57,088 nucleotides of DNA, taken from the NCBI RefSeq assembly GCF_000149955.1, contig NW_017264845.1, positions 502,232-559,319 on the forward strand, in the 5' to 3' direction. The stretch's first letter is position 1. Every line of letters starts with the position of its first letter. Below, one piece after another: positions 43,626 through 54,233 of the stretch. The notes beneath the pieces were generated by a model. The model saw only the letters and a program-made list of their open reading frames with translations. It did not search any database and had not been told where the DNA came from. Made by a program: the position numbers and the translations under genes. Origin of the DNA: Fusarium oxysporum f. sp. lycopersici 4287 (lineage: Eukaryota > Ascomycota > Sordariomycetes > Hypocreales > Nectriaceae).

Positions 43626-44108
43626 CCGCTAGTCCCCAATCCCAATAGCAATTATAATCACCATAATGATAATACCGAGGCAGGAGGAGGCCGGGTCATC
43701 CAACTATGCAAAGAGCTCGATGTTCTCATCTGCCTCCTCTGCCCAGTGGCTATCAAGCCCGGTATAGATCAGGTCGAGCATCACTACCGCAACCGCCACA
43801 AGACAGCCGGGAGGCAACTGCGGGAGGTCATCGCATTCGCCGCCTCTTTCTCCCCGTCAGGCTCGCAGCCACTGGCGCTTCGAGACCCGACCGACAAGGA
43901 CATAGAGCTGCCGGCCGGTGGGGGACCACCGATCCCAGGGCTGGAGACATACGCAGGTTTCAGCTGCAAGAGCTGCCGGTACCTAACCCGGGATCGATCT
44001 AACCGGGATAGGCATCAGATACTCTCCAAGCATCACGAGGAAGGTGATGATGATGAGGATAATGAGGGCAAGAGGGATGCGCGGTGGCGTATTATACTGA
44101 GGTGTTAG
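43623..44108 (+). CDS. Small OrsD/DUF3505-like double zinc-finger protein, 161 aa
   Basis: First finger CLLCPVAIKPGIDQVEHHYRNRH at about 37-60, then LPAGGGPPIPGLETYAGF and the second finger CKSCRYLTRDRSNRDRH near 123-139, followed by an acidic tail. The arrangement finger-PPIPGL-finger is the OrsD (DUF3505) pattern and parallels the start of the gene at 24027-26271 (PPHPFLTVYKGSACKHC). OrsD is named after a gene in the Aspergillus orsellinic-acid cluster; the family is also common in repeat-rich regions. Here only the N-terminal domain exists, so it may be a fragment of a longer gene or a stand-alone finger protein. The start is the first Met after the microsatellite. It converges with the 702-codon gene. 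Confidence 0.6.
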   Translation: MPLVPNPNSNYNHHNDNTEAGGGRVIQLCKELDVLICLLCPVAIKPGIDQVEHHYRNRHKTAGRQLREVIAFAASFSPSGSQPLALRDPTDKDIELPAGGGPPIPGLETYAGFSCKSCRYLTRDRSNRDRHQILSKHHEEGDDDEDNEGKRDARWRIILRC

Positions 44109-44553
44109 GGTTGGGTTTGGCTATTACTACAGGTGAGATTGTGTTAGATACGCACGAATACGATGGGGTGAGTGTATCCAAGTGTGGACCAGAATGTTGT
44201 GATGTTATTGATCGTCGACTTGATTCTTTGATCAGTCTGTCAAAGAGGGGTGAAACCCCTCTTTTGGATACGAGAATAATATTGCAATAAGGGAAGTGGA
44301 GCCCATTCCTGTTGGATTAGTGATAGCGCCTCGATAAAAGAAACATGTATTTTGTGGGTCCCGGATATATCAATACCGGGTAGCGGGGAAAACACCTAAA
44401 AGGACAGAACAGAGAAGAAGAACAGAGACAGAAGCTCCTGGGGACTAGATTGATCCTCAAGTGTGAAAATTAACCCTATTTTAATTGGATATTGACCCTA
44501 CTCGCGTATCTAACATTTTCCCAGCCGCCAATCTAACAGATTGAGTCCCCACT
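44109..44553. other. Intergenic, convergent gene tails
   Basis: Open frame 44084-44290 overlaps the finger gene and has no recognisable similarity. Nothing else supportable. Confidence 0.35.
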
Positions 44554-44647
44554 ATCGCATATGTGATCCAAGCCCCACTGTTACATATTATGTGATTCGT
44601 CTAAACTCACAGGTGATATAGACCCCAGTCCCTATCACATATGTGAT
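44554..44647. promoter_or_regulatory. ATCACATATGTGAT palindrome array (three sites)
   Basis: ATCGCATATGTGAT (44554-44567, one mismatch), TTACATATTATGTGAT (44581-44596, imperfect) and the perfect ATCACATATGTGAT (44634-44647). Each is near an AGTCC or CCCCA word. It lies just past the 3' end of the 702-codon gene. A fourth site is at 46927-46944. Role inferred only; it could also be a transposon subterminal repeat. Confidence 0.5.
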
Positions 44648-44700
44648 CGAGTCCTACTCCTGTCAAATATCAGAATCCCCTCTTGACTTCTTGGTTCCTG

Positions 44701-46809
44701 TCAATCAGAATTCTCACCCTCTTCTTCCCCACTTCCATCATCATCATCATCGTCAACGTTACTATCTTTGCCGTCTTCATCATCATCATGTCCGTGGAGA
44801 GTAGACTGTCGGCGAATCAATGTCGTCCCAGCATTAGCATCTCCTCCTGTAACACTACCCAATTCCTCTATAAAACCTCGTGGAGGTATACAAACACCGA
44901 GAAGTTCTGGAATGGATGTTTTTCGCAAGCTGTGTAGATCACCGTCTGTAGCCATCTGAACCCCAAGGACTCTTAAGTCCCTGGAAAGATCTTGCATATT
45001 ATTGCCAGGAAGAAGGGGCTTCAGGACGGGCTGGACGACATGCTTGTACGATGCCTCACAAATCTCCAAGAGGTTGGGGAGCTCGTCTGCAACAGCAAGC
45101 GCCATGGCACGGAACTTATCCTCTTTTTTAATGCCATCGGTTGGATGAATCTTGTTATAGCACGTAAAGAGGCTCCTGGAGACAAAGACATAAATACCAG
45201 CGCCAAAGACGTCTGCCATCACTGTTAGTGGTCGCCAGGCATAGATCTTCTTGGCCAAGGTGCCTTCAGGAAGACCGAGCTTCCTGCTGAGATACTTGGC
45301 TATCCTCGTTGAAAGTGCTAACCCCGCGTTAGCGTCTATTCCGTTCTTGGCGAGAAAGTCTTCTATGTCTCTATTTGACCCTGTCGCGGCTGCGCTCGAC
45401 CAACGATCCCATTCACGAACAAGCGACACTTTCATATCGATCAGTCGAATGTCGTCGTTCGTCACCATGTCGGGGCTGTCGTGCTGAACGGCCTGAGCCC
45501 AACGTAGGGTGAAGCTGGATAGTGTCGCCGGGCCACCCTCGCGGATCTCGTCTGCCACCCTGCCCGCGTTCCGGTCGAGTTCGGCGAGATAGCGTCGCGG
45601 GTGGCGGCCATAAAGGTGTGTCAGTGCATCAGCGAGCCGTTTCTGACCTCGGCCGCCGAATACCTCATGTAGGACGGCGGTACCTATGACGCAGATCTCT
45701 TGCGAGGACAGTCTGCCGCCAAAGTCCCTTTCTTGCAGCCTTCGGGCAACGGCTAGGGTATCGAAAGCCTCATCTCCCTCCTCGGGGTGGTTCTTGAGTC
45801 TGCTTTTGGCTCGCAGAGCCTCCACCAGAGTGGCTGGCTTATCATCCCCGCCGAGTGCCTGCTTCGGTGCTCGCGCACCGGCGCCCAGCCGTATCACAAC
45901 GGGTTCGTCATCGGTCTGAGGGACCTGTGTGAGAATTAGACTGGCAGATGGCCGTGAAGGGATGTCGCCGTCTTCGTTGTCTCGATAATTGCTCAGCACA
46001 TCCGGCAAAACTTGGGTGGATGCCTGCGCGCCTGGTACGGGAGGAAAGAGTGGCTTCTTCACACGACTCACATGATGGCTTTCCGTCCCCGAATCGCCTT
46101 CCTCGCCACTGGCCTGGACACAGTGCTTGGCAAGCTGGTAAACTAGATGCTCCGGTATACCCTTCTTGACGAGGGACGCGTGCCACTGGCCGACAAACTT
46201 CTTGAGCTTCTTCTCGTATCTGGAGAGGGTCTTGGGCAGATCAACGAGATCCTGATCATCCGGCGCCTCGGACGACGGCAATGTATGTTGCGTTAATAAG
46301 CCAGCAGTGACTGCACTTGATATGGTGCGAGAGGTGGAATCCGGAAGGAAGCTGGATGGCAGACTGCTGTGCGCATCGGCGTCAGGATCCTGCCCAGAGC
46401 TGAGTGTCTTCCGCGAGAGAGGCTGACTTGACCTAGCCCCTGACGCGTCAGGGACATCGGCAACGAATAAGCCCGTGTCCGAGGACACTGGCGAACCCTT
46501 GTCACGTCTGGGAGCCGTGGTACCGCTGCTGTCCACAGCGTGGCGCGCGGACGATCCGAGCCTCCCGGATCGAGGTCTGGACGTGCTAGAAGAGTTACCG
46601 GCATAGTTGGGCAAGCGAACACGTTTAGTAGACTCTGCTGTGACAGCAGAGGCCGGAACCATTGTCCTTTTTCTGCCTGTTGGTGACATATTGCTGGCCT
46701 GCCTCTTGATAATTATGACTTCTTTCCATGGCCTCCTCCTTCCTCCTGTTGTAGACGAGGGAGGAAAGGGGTTTAAAATGAAGCGATGAATGTATTCGTA
46801 ATCTTCCAA
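44701..46809 (-). CDS. Unrecognised 702-codon protein with Ser-rich N-terminus and acidic C-terminus
   Basis: One uninterrupted frame. The first Met is at 46809, but the better start may be the Met at 46689 (MSPTGRKRTM), because the first 40 residues look like translated 5' UTR; that gives 662 aa. About residues 41-170 are Ser/Pro/Arg-rich and disordered, with basic clusters (TGRKRT, STKRVR) suitable for nuclear import. The region from about 330 to 610 is predicted-helical and ordered (SSQEICVIGTAVLHEVFGG, LTHLYGRHPRRYLAEL, FTLRWAQAVQHDSP). The tail is almost pure Asp/Glu (VDDDDDDGSGEEEGE). I do not recognise any family. No intron needed, no stop, GC-rich codons unlike the decayed neighbours. 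Palindromic sites lie on both sides, and a small Ser-rich gene is divergent to it. Structural, DNA-binding or element-encoded roles are all possible. Confidence 0.7.
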   Translation of the reverse strand: MEDYEYIHRFILNPFPPSSTTGGRRRPWKEVIIIKRQASNMSPTGRKRTMVPASAVTAESTKRVRLPNYAGNSSSTSRPRSGRLGSSARHAVDSSGTTAPRRDKGSPVSSDTGLFVADVPDASGARSSQPLSRKTLSSGQDPDADAHSSLPSSFLPDSTSRTISSAVTAGLLTQHTLPSSEAPDDQDLVDLPKTLSRYEKKLKKFVGQWHASLVKKGIPEHLVYQLAKHCVQASGEEGDSGTESHHVSRVKKPLFPPVPGAQASTQVLPDVLSNYRDNEDGDIPSRPSASLILTQVPQTDDEPVVIRLGAGARAPKQALGGDDKPATLVEALRAKSRLKNHPEEGDEAFDTLAVARRLQERDFGGRLSSQEICVIGTAVLHEVFGGRGQKRLADALTHLYGRHPRRYLAELDRNAGRVADEIREGGPATLSSFTLRWAQAVQHDSPDMVTNDDIRLIDMKVSLVREWDRWSSAAATGSNRDIEDFLAKNGIDANAGLALSTRIAKYLSRKLGLPEGTLAKKIYAWRPLTVMADVFGAGIYVFVSRSLFTCYNKIHPTDGIKKEDKFRAMALAVADELPNLLEICEASYKHVVQPVLKPLLPGNNMQDLSRDLRVLGVQMATDGDLHSLRKTSIPELLGVCIPPRGFIEELGSVTGGDANAGTTLIRRQSTLHGHDDDEDGKDSNVDDDDDDGSGEEEGENSD

Positions 46810-46926
46810 GGCTGCCGGGGTATGTCACGGTACGGACTCTGCTCAAACGATCTCGATTGGTCTCCTTGTCTAGAATGTCCCTGTTGCGACAGGGATGTGG
46901 ATCTATTATATGCCGGAACCAACTCT

Positions 46927-46944
46927 CTATCACACATGTGATAG
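46927..46944. promoter_or_regulatory. ATCACACATGTGAT palindrome upstream of the 702-codon gene
   Basis: 18-bp near-palindrome CTATCACACATGTGATAG, 118 bp upstream of the first Met and 238 bp upstream of the alternative start. It has the same half-site (TATCACA) as the array at 44554-44647. A separate inverted repeat TCCCTGT...ACAGGGA lies near 46876-46893. Confidence 0.5.
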
Positions 46945-47112
46945 TATGCTGGATCTAATAAGCATAGAAGGAAATTACTCAAGTTACATCTAATTTAATA
47001 ATAGACTTTGGTGCTATAGATGTGTGGAAATTAAGGGGGATGTCTGAGGCCTCTGTCATTGTAAAGTTTGTTCTATTGTTAGCTACCCTAGACTTAGCCC
47101 GCAAGCATCTTC

Positions 47113-47124
47113 ACAACAAAGCCC
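47113..47124 (+). repeat. Target-site duplication of LINE, left copy
   Basis: ACAACAAAGCCC, repeated at 53174-53185 directly after the ATAAC tail. Defines the 5' end of the insertion at 47125. Confidence 0.8.
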
Positions 47125-47260
47125 CACAAAACACCTTCCTTTGTCATCACACTTTCTTGGCATACAAGTGTTAAGAAAGTGGCCCTGTCTACACCTAAAT
47201 CCTTAACAAGTGCACAACAAACGACTCAACCTGCGCTTTGCGGAGTCGCAAGCCGCGGCG

Positions 47261-48914
47261 ATGGCCTCGTTTTCGACGAGCCCGCCCGCTGCCCCAGACC
47301 CCTTCGATTTAGGGATCCACACTCCCGCTAATCTGAATCGAGGAGCCCGTGCAGCTCTCTTGCAGAATAGCCCTGCGACCGTGAATGGCACCATTGGTGT
47401 TTTACCCGTTCCCAGGCAGATGGCCCAGACTCCATCCTCACCACTTATCGCCGCCACCGCTGCTGCAGCTACGGAAGACGCTGCGCGTGCCAACTCACCA
47501 TCGATCTCTGAACAACAACCAATCTCTATTATCGAGTCGGCCAATGATCTCGCGCGAGAACACGCGGAAGAGTACAACGCCAAGCTGATGGTCTTTCAAA
47601 CCTTCTGCGCCAAGTTTGAAGAAGCGGCTCAGCAATTCGCTACCGGACCGCAACGCCGTTTCGCTAGACAACTTGCTGACAGCTTCCTCGGCATCTGGAA
47701 ACGAGAGCTCTCCGGCTCCGGACCTACGACCCCCAAGCCCAGCTACAGCAGCGTCGCCGCCATCTCGCTTCCCGCTGCCCACATTCGCCCAGCCCACCGC
47801 CACCATCAGCAACACCGTCAGCAACAACAGCAGCACCGACAATCCGACCCACCTCATCGCCAAGGGCAACAGCCGACCATCGCCCCACTCCGACAAGATC
47901 TCCGTGTCTTCATCCGTCTAGAAGCCGGAGCCCCGGCCAGGGCCCACAGTGGCTATGCCATCCGGACCTTAATCCGGGAGAAACTCGGCGCCGTCTCAGA
48001 CAAGATCCGACAGGTGTTCCAGGTCCGGTCTGGATGGGCCGTCTTGGCTGCCGACTCGGCAACACGCGACTTTCTTGTAGAAAAGCAGGCTGAATGGGCC
48101 GCGGAACTGAAACCTATAGCAGTAGAAACGAACAAAGAATGGTTCACCTATGTGGTCTCAGACTTTCCCAAAAGACTGACCGACTTTCACGGTAATGAGG
48201 TGGATAGCGACAGCATCGTCAGCGACGAGATAGAAATGCAGACGGGGCTCAAGCCTGTTGACATACGCCCGGCGCGACAATTCTCGGACAACCCTTTGAC
48301 CAAGGCCCTACTTGTATCCTTTCTGAAGCCCACAAAGAGATTTTGGTCGCTGTTTGGCAGCAGCATGCCCAGACTTGTCGACAAAACTGCCCGGCTAAGA
48401 CAGTGTGAGACGTGCTGGGGCTTTCACTTTGACCGCAACTGTCATAGACGGCCAGTCTGCCAACGCTGCGGCAAGATNNNNNNNNNNNNNNNNNNNNNNN
48501 NNNNNNNNNNNNNNNNNNNNNNNNNNNNNNNNNNNNNNNNNNNNNNNNNNNNNNNNNNNNNNNNNNNNNNNNNNNNNCGAAGAAAGTGCGCGGCGTGCTG
48601 CGCCGACTTACCAAAGAACAGCGAGGACATGTCCGGACCGTAGGCGCGGAGGCATACCGACAACGACAGCGAGAAGCACAACCGGAATTGCACCAAGCCC
48701 ATAACAGCACGTATGAACGACAAGGCGAGGATGCCGCATCACAAGAGCAGCCGAGCGTTCGTGCCCCAAGCCCAGCTATATCAGAAGCACCATCGTGCAT
48801 CATGGTGGCCACAACGCCCCAGGTCGGTTACGAAGCAGAGGAGGAGCCTGAGCATCCCAGGCCGGGCTCACCGCGAAAGCGCCGAATAGTTCTCATCACT
48901 CGTCCTCATGACTA
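47261..48914 (+). CDS. LINE ORF1 (Gag-like RNA-binding protein), interrupted by gap
   Basis: First ATG at 47261. N-terminal Ala/Pro-rich part, a helical segment (LMVFQTFCAKFEEAAQQF), a Gln/His-rich linker, the conserved DLRVFIRLEAGAPARAHSGYAIRTL domain, and Cys/His knuckles (CETCWGFHFDRNCHRRPVCQRC) cut by the N run. After the gap the protein resumes in another numeric frame (LRRLTKEQRGHV...) and stops at 48912-48914. The frame change means nothing, because 100 N is a placeholder length. The product would bind the element RNA in the ribonucleoprotein. Confidence 0.8.
48478..48577. other. Assembly gap (100 N)
   Basis: Exactly 100 unknown bases inside ORF1 of the LINE, at the zinc-knuckle region; a standard placeholder, true length unknown. 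Typical where a repeat collapses in short-read assembly. Confidence 0.99.
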
Positions 48915-48939
48915 GGAATAGACACTCGCAGACACGAAG

Positions 48940-51900
48940 GAACGACAAGAAGCCGCTCAGGATCTTTCAGGCCCAACGTCGGCAAGATCCCCCCGGCCCA
49001 CGACTGCGCCCTGGCGCTGGCCGACTCGGAACGATATGACATTGTACTCCTGCAGGAGCCGTGGACGACTCATACAGAGACCCGCTTTCTGACCAAAACT
49101 CACCCGGCATACGACACATTCACACCAGTCGACATGTGGAACAGCAACGACACTCGGCCTAGAGTGATGACATATGTCAGGCGAGACCCAAGATTTCTCG
49201 CCGACCAGATCCGGCCCTTTCAAACTCGCGATATTCTCTGGCTCACGATCAATGGCATGACGATCGTCAACTTCTATCGCCAGAACGACGAGAGGGATTC
49301 CCTAAACACGCTGCTTCGCTGGCCTGTTCCGGAGCGCTGCCTCGTTGCTGGCGATTTCAATGCCAGGCATCGTAGTTGGCAGACGGGCCAAGCGACGAAC
49401 CGCGGCCATGAGGTAGCAGGATGGGCGTCAGAGAATGACCTCAACCTTCTCAACACTCTAGATATCCCGACAAATCCACACGGCAACACGATTGATCTGG
49501 CCTTCACCAATATGCCACTGGCCGAAGCTACCGTCGAGGACCATCTCGCCACTAGCTCCGACCACTTCACGCTCAGCTTGACCTTCCTTGACATCAGATC
49601 GACTCCGGTACAACCGGCCAAGATCCGAGTTGAGACGGAAGACGAGCTTAAACGATTCGTCGAGATTGTAGAACTGGGAGCCACGGAAATCCCCCTCACA
49701 GATTCGACCCCTGCGGAGCTGGACGAGCTCGCGTCTTCACTTGTAAGTCTACTAACATCAGCAGCGAAAGCAGCTGGCCGGCCCGCGCGGAAAGGCGGAC
49801 GCCCAGCCCCCTGGTGGACGGAGGAGTGCGCCTGCGCTGCGGCTGCTTTCCGGGCCATCAGAAGAAGCTACCCCTGCGGCTTCAACCAGGACGTTCAGAT
49901 CGCCAAAAGAGACTTTCATCGTGTGGTCCGTCGGGCTAAGAGGCAGTATTGGCGGAACCTCATCGACAACTTCTCCAGCAGTAGCGCTGTTTTCAAAGCT
50001 GTCCGATGGTTGAAATCCCCTGGAGCCTTTCAGCCCCCGCCCTTGCAGGTTGACAACGTCGTGTACGAAAGCCAGATGGACAAAGCCAACGCACTCCGAC
50101 AGGCTACGCTGGAACGAAGAACTGCGGAGGACGACATCGCAAACGCTTGGACACCAGTATCTCCTTCTAGGTTGATTCCTTTCTCGCCCAGGGTCTCGCT
50201 AGATGAGGCGCAGTGTGCGACCATTCCAGACAAGGAATACATCGCCAGGGTCAGATAACATCACCGTCAATCTTCTCCAAGCCGTATGGCACATCATCGG
50301 AACACATGTCCGCCGCTTGTTCGAAGGATGCCTTTCCGCAGGCCATCATCCGAAACCATTCAAGGAGGCGGAGGTGGTCATGATCGCGAAACCGGGGCGA
50401 AGAGACCTCACTGAGCCACGGGCATGGCGGCCTATCTCGCTGCTCTCCTGCCTTGGCAAGGGACTAGAGCGACTGATTGCACGCCGCCTAGCCTGGGCAG
50501 CCGTTTACTACAGCGTCCTTCACCCGCAACAAGCTGGAGCGCTTCCCAAGAGGTCTGCGACAGACCTGGTGACAGCTCTGATCCATGATATCGAAGAAGC
50601 ATTTGCACGCAAGAAGGTGGCGACTCTAGTCACAATGGATGTCCAAGGTGCTTTTGACACTGTCATGCGCAACAGGCTCGTCCTGCGCCTTCGTGAGCAA
50701 GGCTGGCCTGACTATTTGGCTCGTTGGGCCGGCTCCTTCATGAGCGGCCGGTCTGCGCGTGTCAGGTACCAGGATACCGTCACGCCCTCTTCTCCCCTTC
50801 AGTGCGGGCTCCCTCAGGGATCGCCGGTATCGCCGATACTCTTCCTACTCTATACTGAGCCAATCTATCGACTAGGCAATCCCTGGGGTCGCTTCGGCTA
50901 TGCAGATGACACTGCCATCCTGTCTATAGGCGACACAGTAGATGAGACTACTGCCATGGCATCCAGCTCCATCGCAGAGATGGTGCGTTGGGGCGCGGCA
51001 AACGGCGTCTCCTTCGACCCAAAGAAGACCGAAGTAATGCACTTCTCCCGCAGTAAGCTCAGCACCGCGCCGGCAGTACGTCACGGCGATGTCGAGAAAC
51101 ACCCCGAGCTAGCTCTGCGCTGGCTTGGCATTTGGCTCGACAGCAGACTATCATTCCGCGTCCACGTCGAGAAGTGGGCGGCGAAGGCAAAGGCCGTCGC
51201 CTACCACTTGCGAGGACTCACCAACACAATACATGGCCCTCTTCCGAGTGCCGTGCGAGGTGCCGTCAGAGCTTGTGTTGAGCCGGTGCTACTCCACGGA
51301 TCTGAAGCGTGGTACCCGGGCACCAACAGGCCGCGGTGGAGCCAGCCCAACAAAGACACACCGTCTAGTAACCAGCATCTCATACAGAGAATGAACAAAG
51401 CCTTGAATCAATCCATGAGAGCTATAGTGCCCGTCTGGGAAAACGACACCCATCACCATCTTGCACAGAGAAAGTGGGATACCACCAGTCGATCAACTGC
51501 TCGAAGCCAGACGACTCAGGTTCTCCGCACGACTCAAATCACTCCACGACACCCATCCTCTTGTGAGAAGAGCGGCGCCACCGCGTCAGCTATACGTTAC
51601 CATGATCTCATCAAGCGCAAATACCAAGCACAAGCAGAAAGCAGCTTTAGAACACGTCTCCGACGCACAGACGAGCTTCTCGGGCAGTGCGCGCGTCCCA
51701 AGCTCATCCAGAAACGCTTCCAACAAGAACAGATACCACCACTACAGACTGCATCGAAAGAGAAGACAGCTGAGGCTTTCCTCCGCTGGGTCAAGTCACT
51801 CGACCCGCTCACCTTGGTCGTCTACTCGGACGGCTCTCTGTCCGAGAAAGGGTTTGCAAGCTACGGCTTCACCATTCATCAGGACGACTTGCCCATCTTT

Positions 51901-52657
51901 GATGGATCGGATCGCCTTGGACCTGCTGAGGTCTTCGACGCTGAAGCTACCGGGGCGTTGGAGGGCCTCAAGGCTGCCCTAAACCTGCGAGAATCAGCAA
52001 CACAAAACATTTTCATCTGCCTAGATAACCTGGCGGCCGCCACGTGCCTGCAAGGCACACCATCCGACTCCTCTCAACACATCTTTCTCGAGTTCCAGGC
52101 TCTGGTGACATCGCATGGAGCCGTCCAGGTCCGTTGGGTACCAGGACACACTGACATCCCTGGCAACGAACAGGCCGACAAACTGGCAAAAGCAGCATCA
52201 TCACTCCCTGAGCCCGAAGGTGCTCGCTCAACGTTGGCTTACCTACGAAGGATCGCAAAGACAAAAACCGAAGGACACATTCAAGGCATGGTGGTCCGCT
52301 TCCGCTCCTGAGCAGTACAAGAGACTCAATCTCAAGGCGACTATAGGCTGCCCGCCGGAGCTATCACTCCCGCGTGTAGCCTTGCACCATCTGCTGGCAG
52401 CGAGATCCCTCCATGGAGACTTCGCTGCATACCACGAGAGGTTCGACCACGACGATGCACGCCTAGTCTGCTCATGCGGCCGACGCAAAGCACCGGATCA
52501 CATCTTCTACTGCAGAAAGGTGCCACCGCGCCATCGGATGAGGCTCGCACCCTCACCGAATGCAGCGGTCAACCTTACAATGGGAAGAGACTTCACCAAA
52601 TTTGTCGACTTGTCCAAGAACAGCGCGTTCTTTGGAAAGATTTGTCCTCGCTATTAG
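48940..52657 (+). pseudogene. LINE ORF2: endonuclease, reverse transcriptase, RNase H, with several frameshifts
   Basis: APE-type endonuclease (LLQEPW, AGDFNARH, SDHF), reverse transcriptase (LVTMDVQGAFD, GLPQGSPVSP, YADD near 50899), RNase H (VVYSDGS, WVPGHTDIPGNEQAD) and terminal CSCG...HIFYC motif: the Tad1 order. Frame breaks occur near 48974 (one extra C), near 50250 (endonuclease into RT), near 51463 and back near 51590 (a compensating pair around LHRESGIPPVDQLLEARR), and near 52250-52300. Motifs are all preserved and stops rare, so the copy is young and damaged mainly by indels, or the consensus here is poor (note the gap). As written it cannot make a full ORF2 protein. Confidence 0.87.
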
Positions 52658-53173
52658 GCGACCGCGACCCGAGAGGCACTCGCAACTCTCCTTCCCTCTT
52701 TATCCTTTCACATTTCCTTTGTCACCTTTCTCTCTCATACATATTCATGGCCGGGTGAAGGGCGTTGCTGCGCCCTTCATCTGGCCGAGAACATTTGAGG
52801 CAGTCCCGAGCTGCCGCGTGCACAAGCTGATCTCAGCTTCTCTGACATCAGGACTGATGAACGGCTGCAATTTTGCAGCCACGCCTGGTCATCCCGCTGA
52901 CGGGTAACAGGCTCGGTACGATGCGCCATTTGTGCCGATGATATGCTGGATAGTGTGTAATCTGTCGACGCGTTCGTAGAAATTGGATTTCAAGGGGGGT
53001 GTCTAATTTCGCGTCGCGAATGATAATCCCCCGTAACCAATGGCTTTCTGTACTTAGCGTTTAGATAGATCCGATTTTCCCTAGCCCAGCACGTCCTGTG
53101 CCCCATTAGGGGACTTTCGGGGCCTACGGCCCCCCGGACGAAAAATATACATAACATAACATAACATAACATA

Positions 53174-53185
53174 ACAACAAAGCCC
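53174..53185 (+). repeat. Target-site duplication of LINE, right copy
   Basis: ACAACAAAGCCC immediately after the ATAAC tail (sharing its last AC). Downstream sequence is the original continuation of the sequence left of 47113. Confidence 0.8.
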
Positions 53186-53252
53186 AAGCAATATTCCAGA
53201 CTAGGTCAACGACCATTATTACGCATCAAGCATTCACATCACCATCTCCGTC

Positions 53253-53645
53253 ATGGCTCCAGAGCGCGAGAAAGCCAAAGGCACGTCAAGAATGCGGTCT
53301 AAGCCCAAGGATCGCAAGGGAAGAGGTGTTTCTTCCTCCCGCTCGACTGCGTCCGGCGTCCATGCAACCCGACCTCAGGACACCATCCTGCGATACCTGC
53401 AGTCGAGTTCGCCTTTACCCGTAGCGTCGCCAAGAGTGGCAAGCTCTGGCACGCTATGTTCGAATTTCTCCTCTGCCACCAGCAACAGCAGGTTTGCCAG
53501 CAGACTGAGCAATGGCAGCAACACAGGCCCCGTCGCAACAAGCACTGCCTTCCCCGAGCCATTATCATCATCATCATCATCCTCTCTGAGGTCGAATGTG
53601 TCACCGTCGATCGATGAGTCCTACTGTACGCAGTCGTGGTGGTAA
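53253..53645 (+). CDS. Small Ser-rich basic ORF, 130 aa, unknown
   Basis: ATG follows CATCTCCGTC. The first 35 residues are strongly basic (MAPEREKAKGTSRMRSKPKD), then QDTILRYL, then a Ser-rich disordered tail with a Ser run. QDTILRYL is close to a PCNA-interaction (PIP) box, Q-x-x-I-x-x-Y-x, but the last aromatic is missing. No known family. With the LINE removed, its start lies about 500 bp from that of the 702-codon gene, divergently. It could be a real small gene or chance; the open frame is modest. Confidence 0.4.
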   Translation: MAPEREKAKGTSRMRSKPKDRKGRGVSSSRSTASGVHATRPQDTILRYLQSSSPLPVASPRVASSGTLCSNFSSATSNSRFASRLSNGSNTGPVATSTAFPEPLSSSSSSSLRSNVSPSIDESYCTQSWW

Positions 53646-54233
53646 CATGACAGGATACAACGCAACTGGCCCGTGCACGTTGCTAGGTCATGTATATTAG
53701 TTATTTCACATAACATAAGTTATGGATCTTATGGCGATAGCATGATTTGATATCATCCTGGTGCTCTCTCCAACCCACCCAATTAAAATAATGTTATGGC
53801 TCTCTTTATTAACAAGACCGCGAGGCTCATTTCTACACAATTCCCGACCGTAATTGCCGCTCTGAATATTCTCCCTCTCTGGCGCCAAATAAGGTTTTTA
53901 ACTTGTGTTTGGGATTTTGGGTCGGAAGATAACCGAAGTAATTCGGAGAAAAGGAAAACTAACTTCTCAGCTCATCTCGTACAACAACAAATTGAGATAT
54001 GCATATTCAGAAGAGATTGAGGGCCCTCTATCAACAAGCCCCTCTTTCAACCAACATGCGCCGCTACTTCACCTAATCTCATATTCCGCGCACTAAACAA
54101 AACACTTCACCGTCAGTGCAGACTACAATGTTTTTGGTACCATGATTTAGCCACGTTATTCCATTACCCCCGTTACATTCCAGAAGGCCCAGGGAGTTGT
54201 CTCAGGCCTTATTGCCGTCCTGACACGGACTAA
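53646..54233. other. Intergenic
   Basis: No supportable gene; short frames only. Contains TCACATAACATAAGTTATG near 53704, which recalls the LINE tail but is not flanked by LINE sequence. Confidence 0.35.

Larger units (their letters stand above)
47125..53173 (+). mobile_element. Tad1-type LINE, near full length, with assembly gap
   Basis: About 6.05 kb (including 100 N) between 12-bp target duplications. Order: 5' UTR, ORF1 with zinc knuckles, ORF2 with endonuclease, RT, RNase H and terminal CCHC, 3' UTR with GGGGCC-TAC-GGCCCC hairpin at 53119-53133, and an (ATAAC)5 tail at 53151-53175. Inserted into the intergenic region between the 702-codon gene and the ORF at 53253. Confidence 0.9.

Noticed and set aside
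50203..52311. Single 702-codon ORF as an independent gene
   Set aside because: It is the RT-RNase H part of LINE ORF2 in one of its frames; the equal codon count with the 44701-46809 gene is coincidence.
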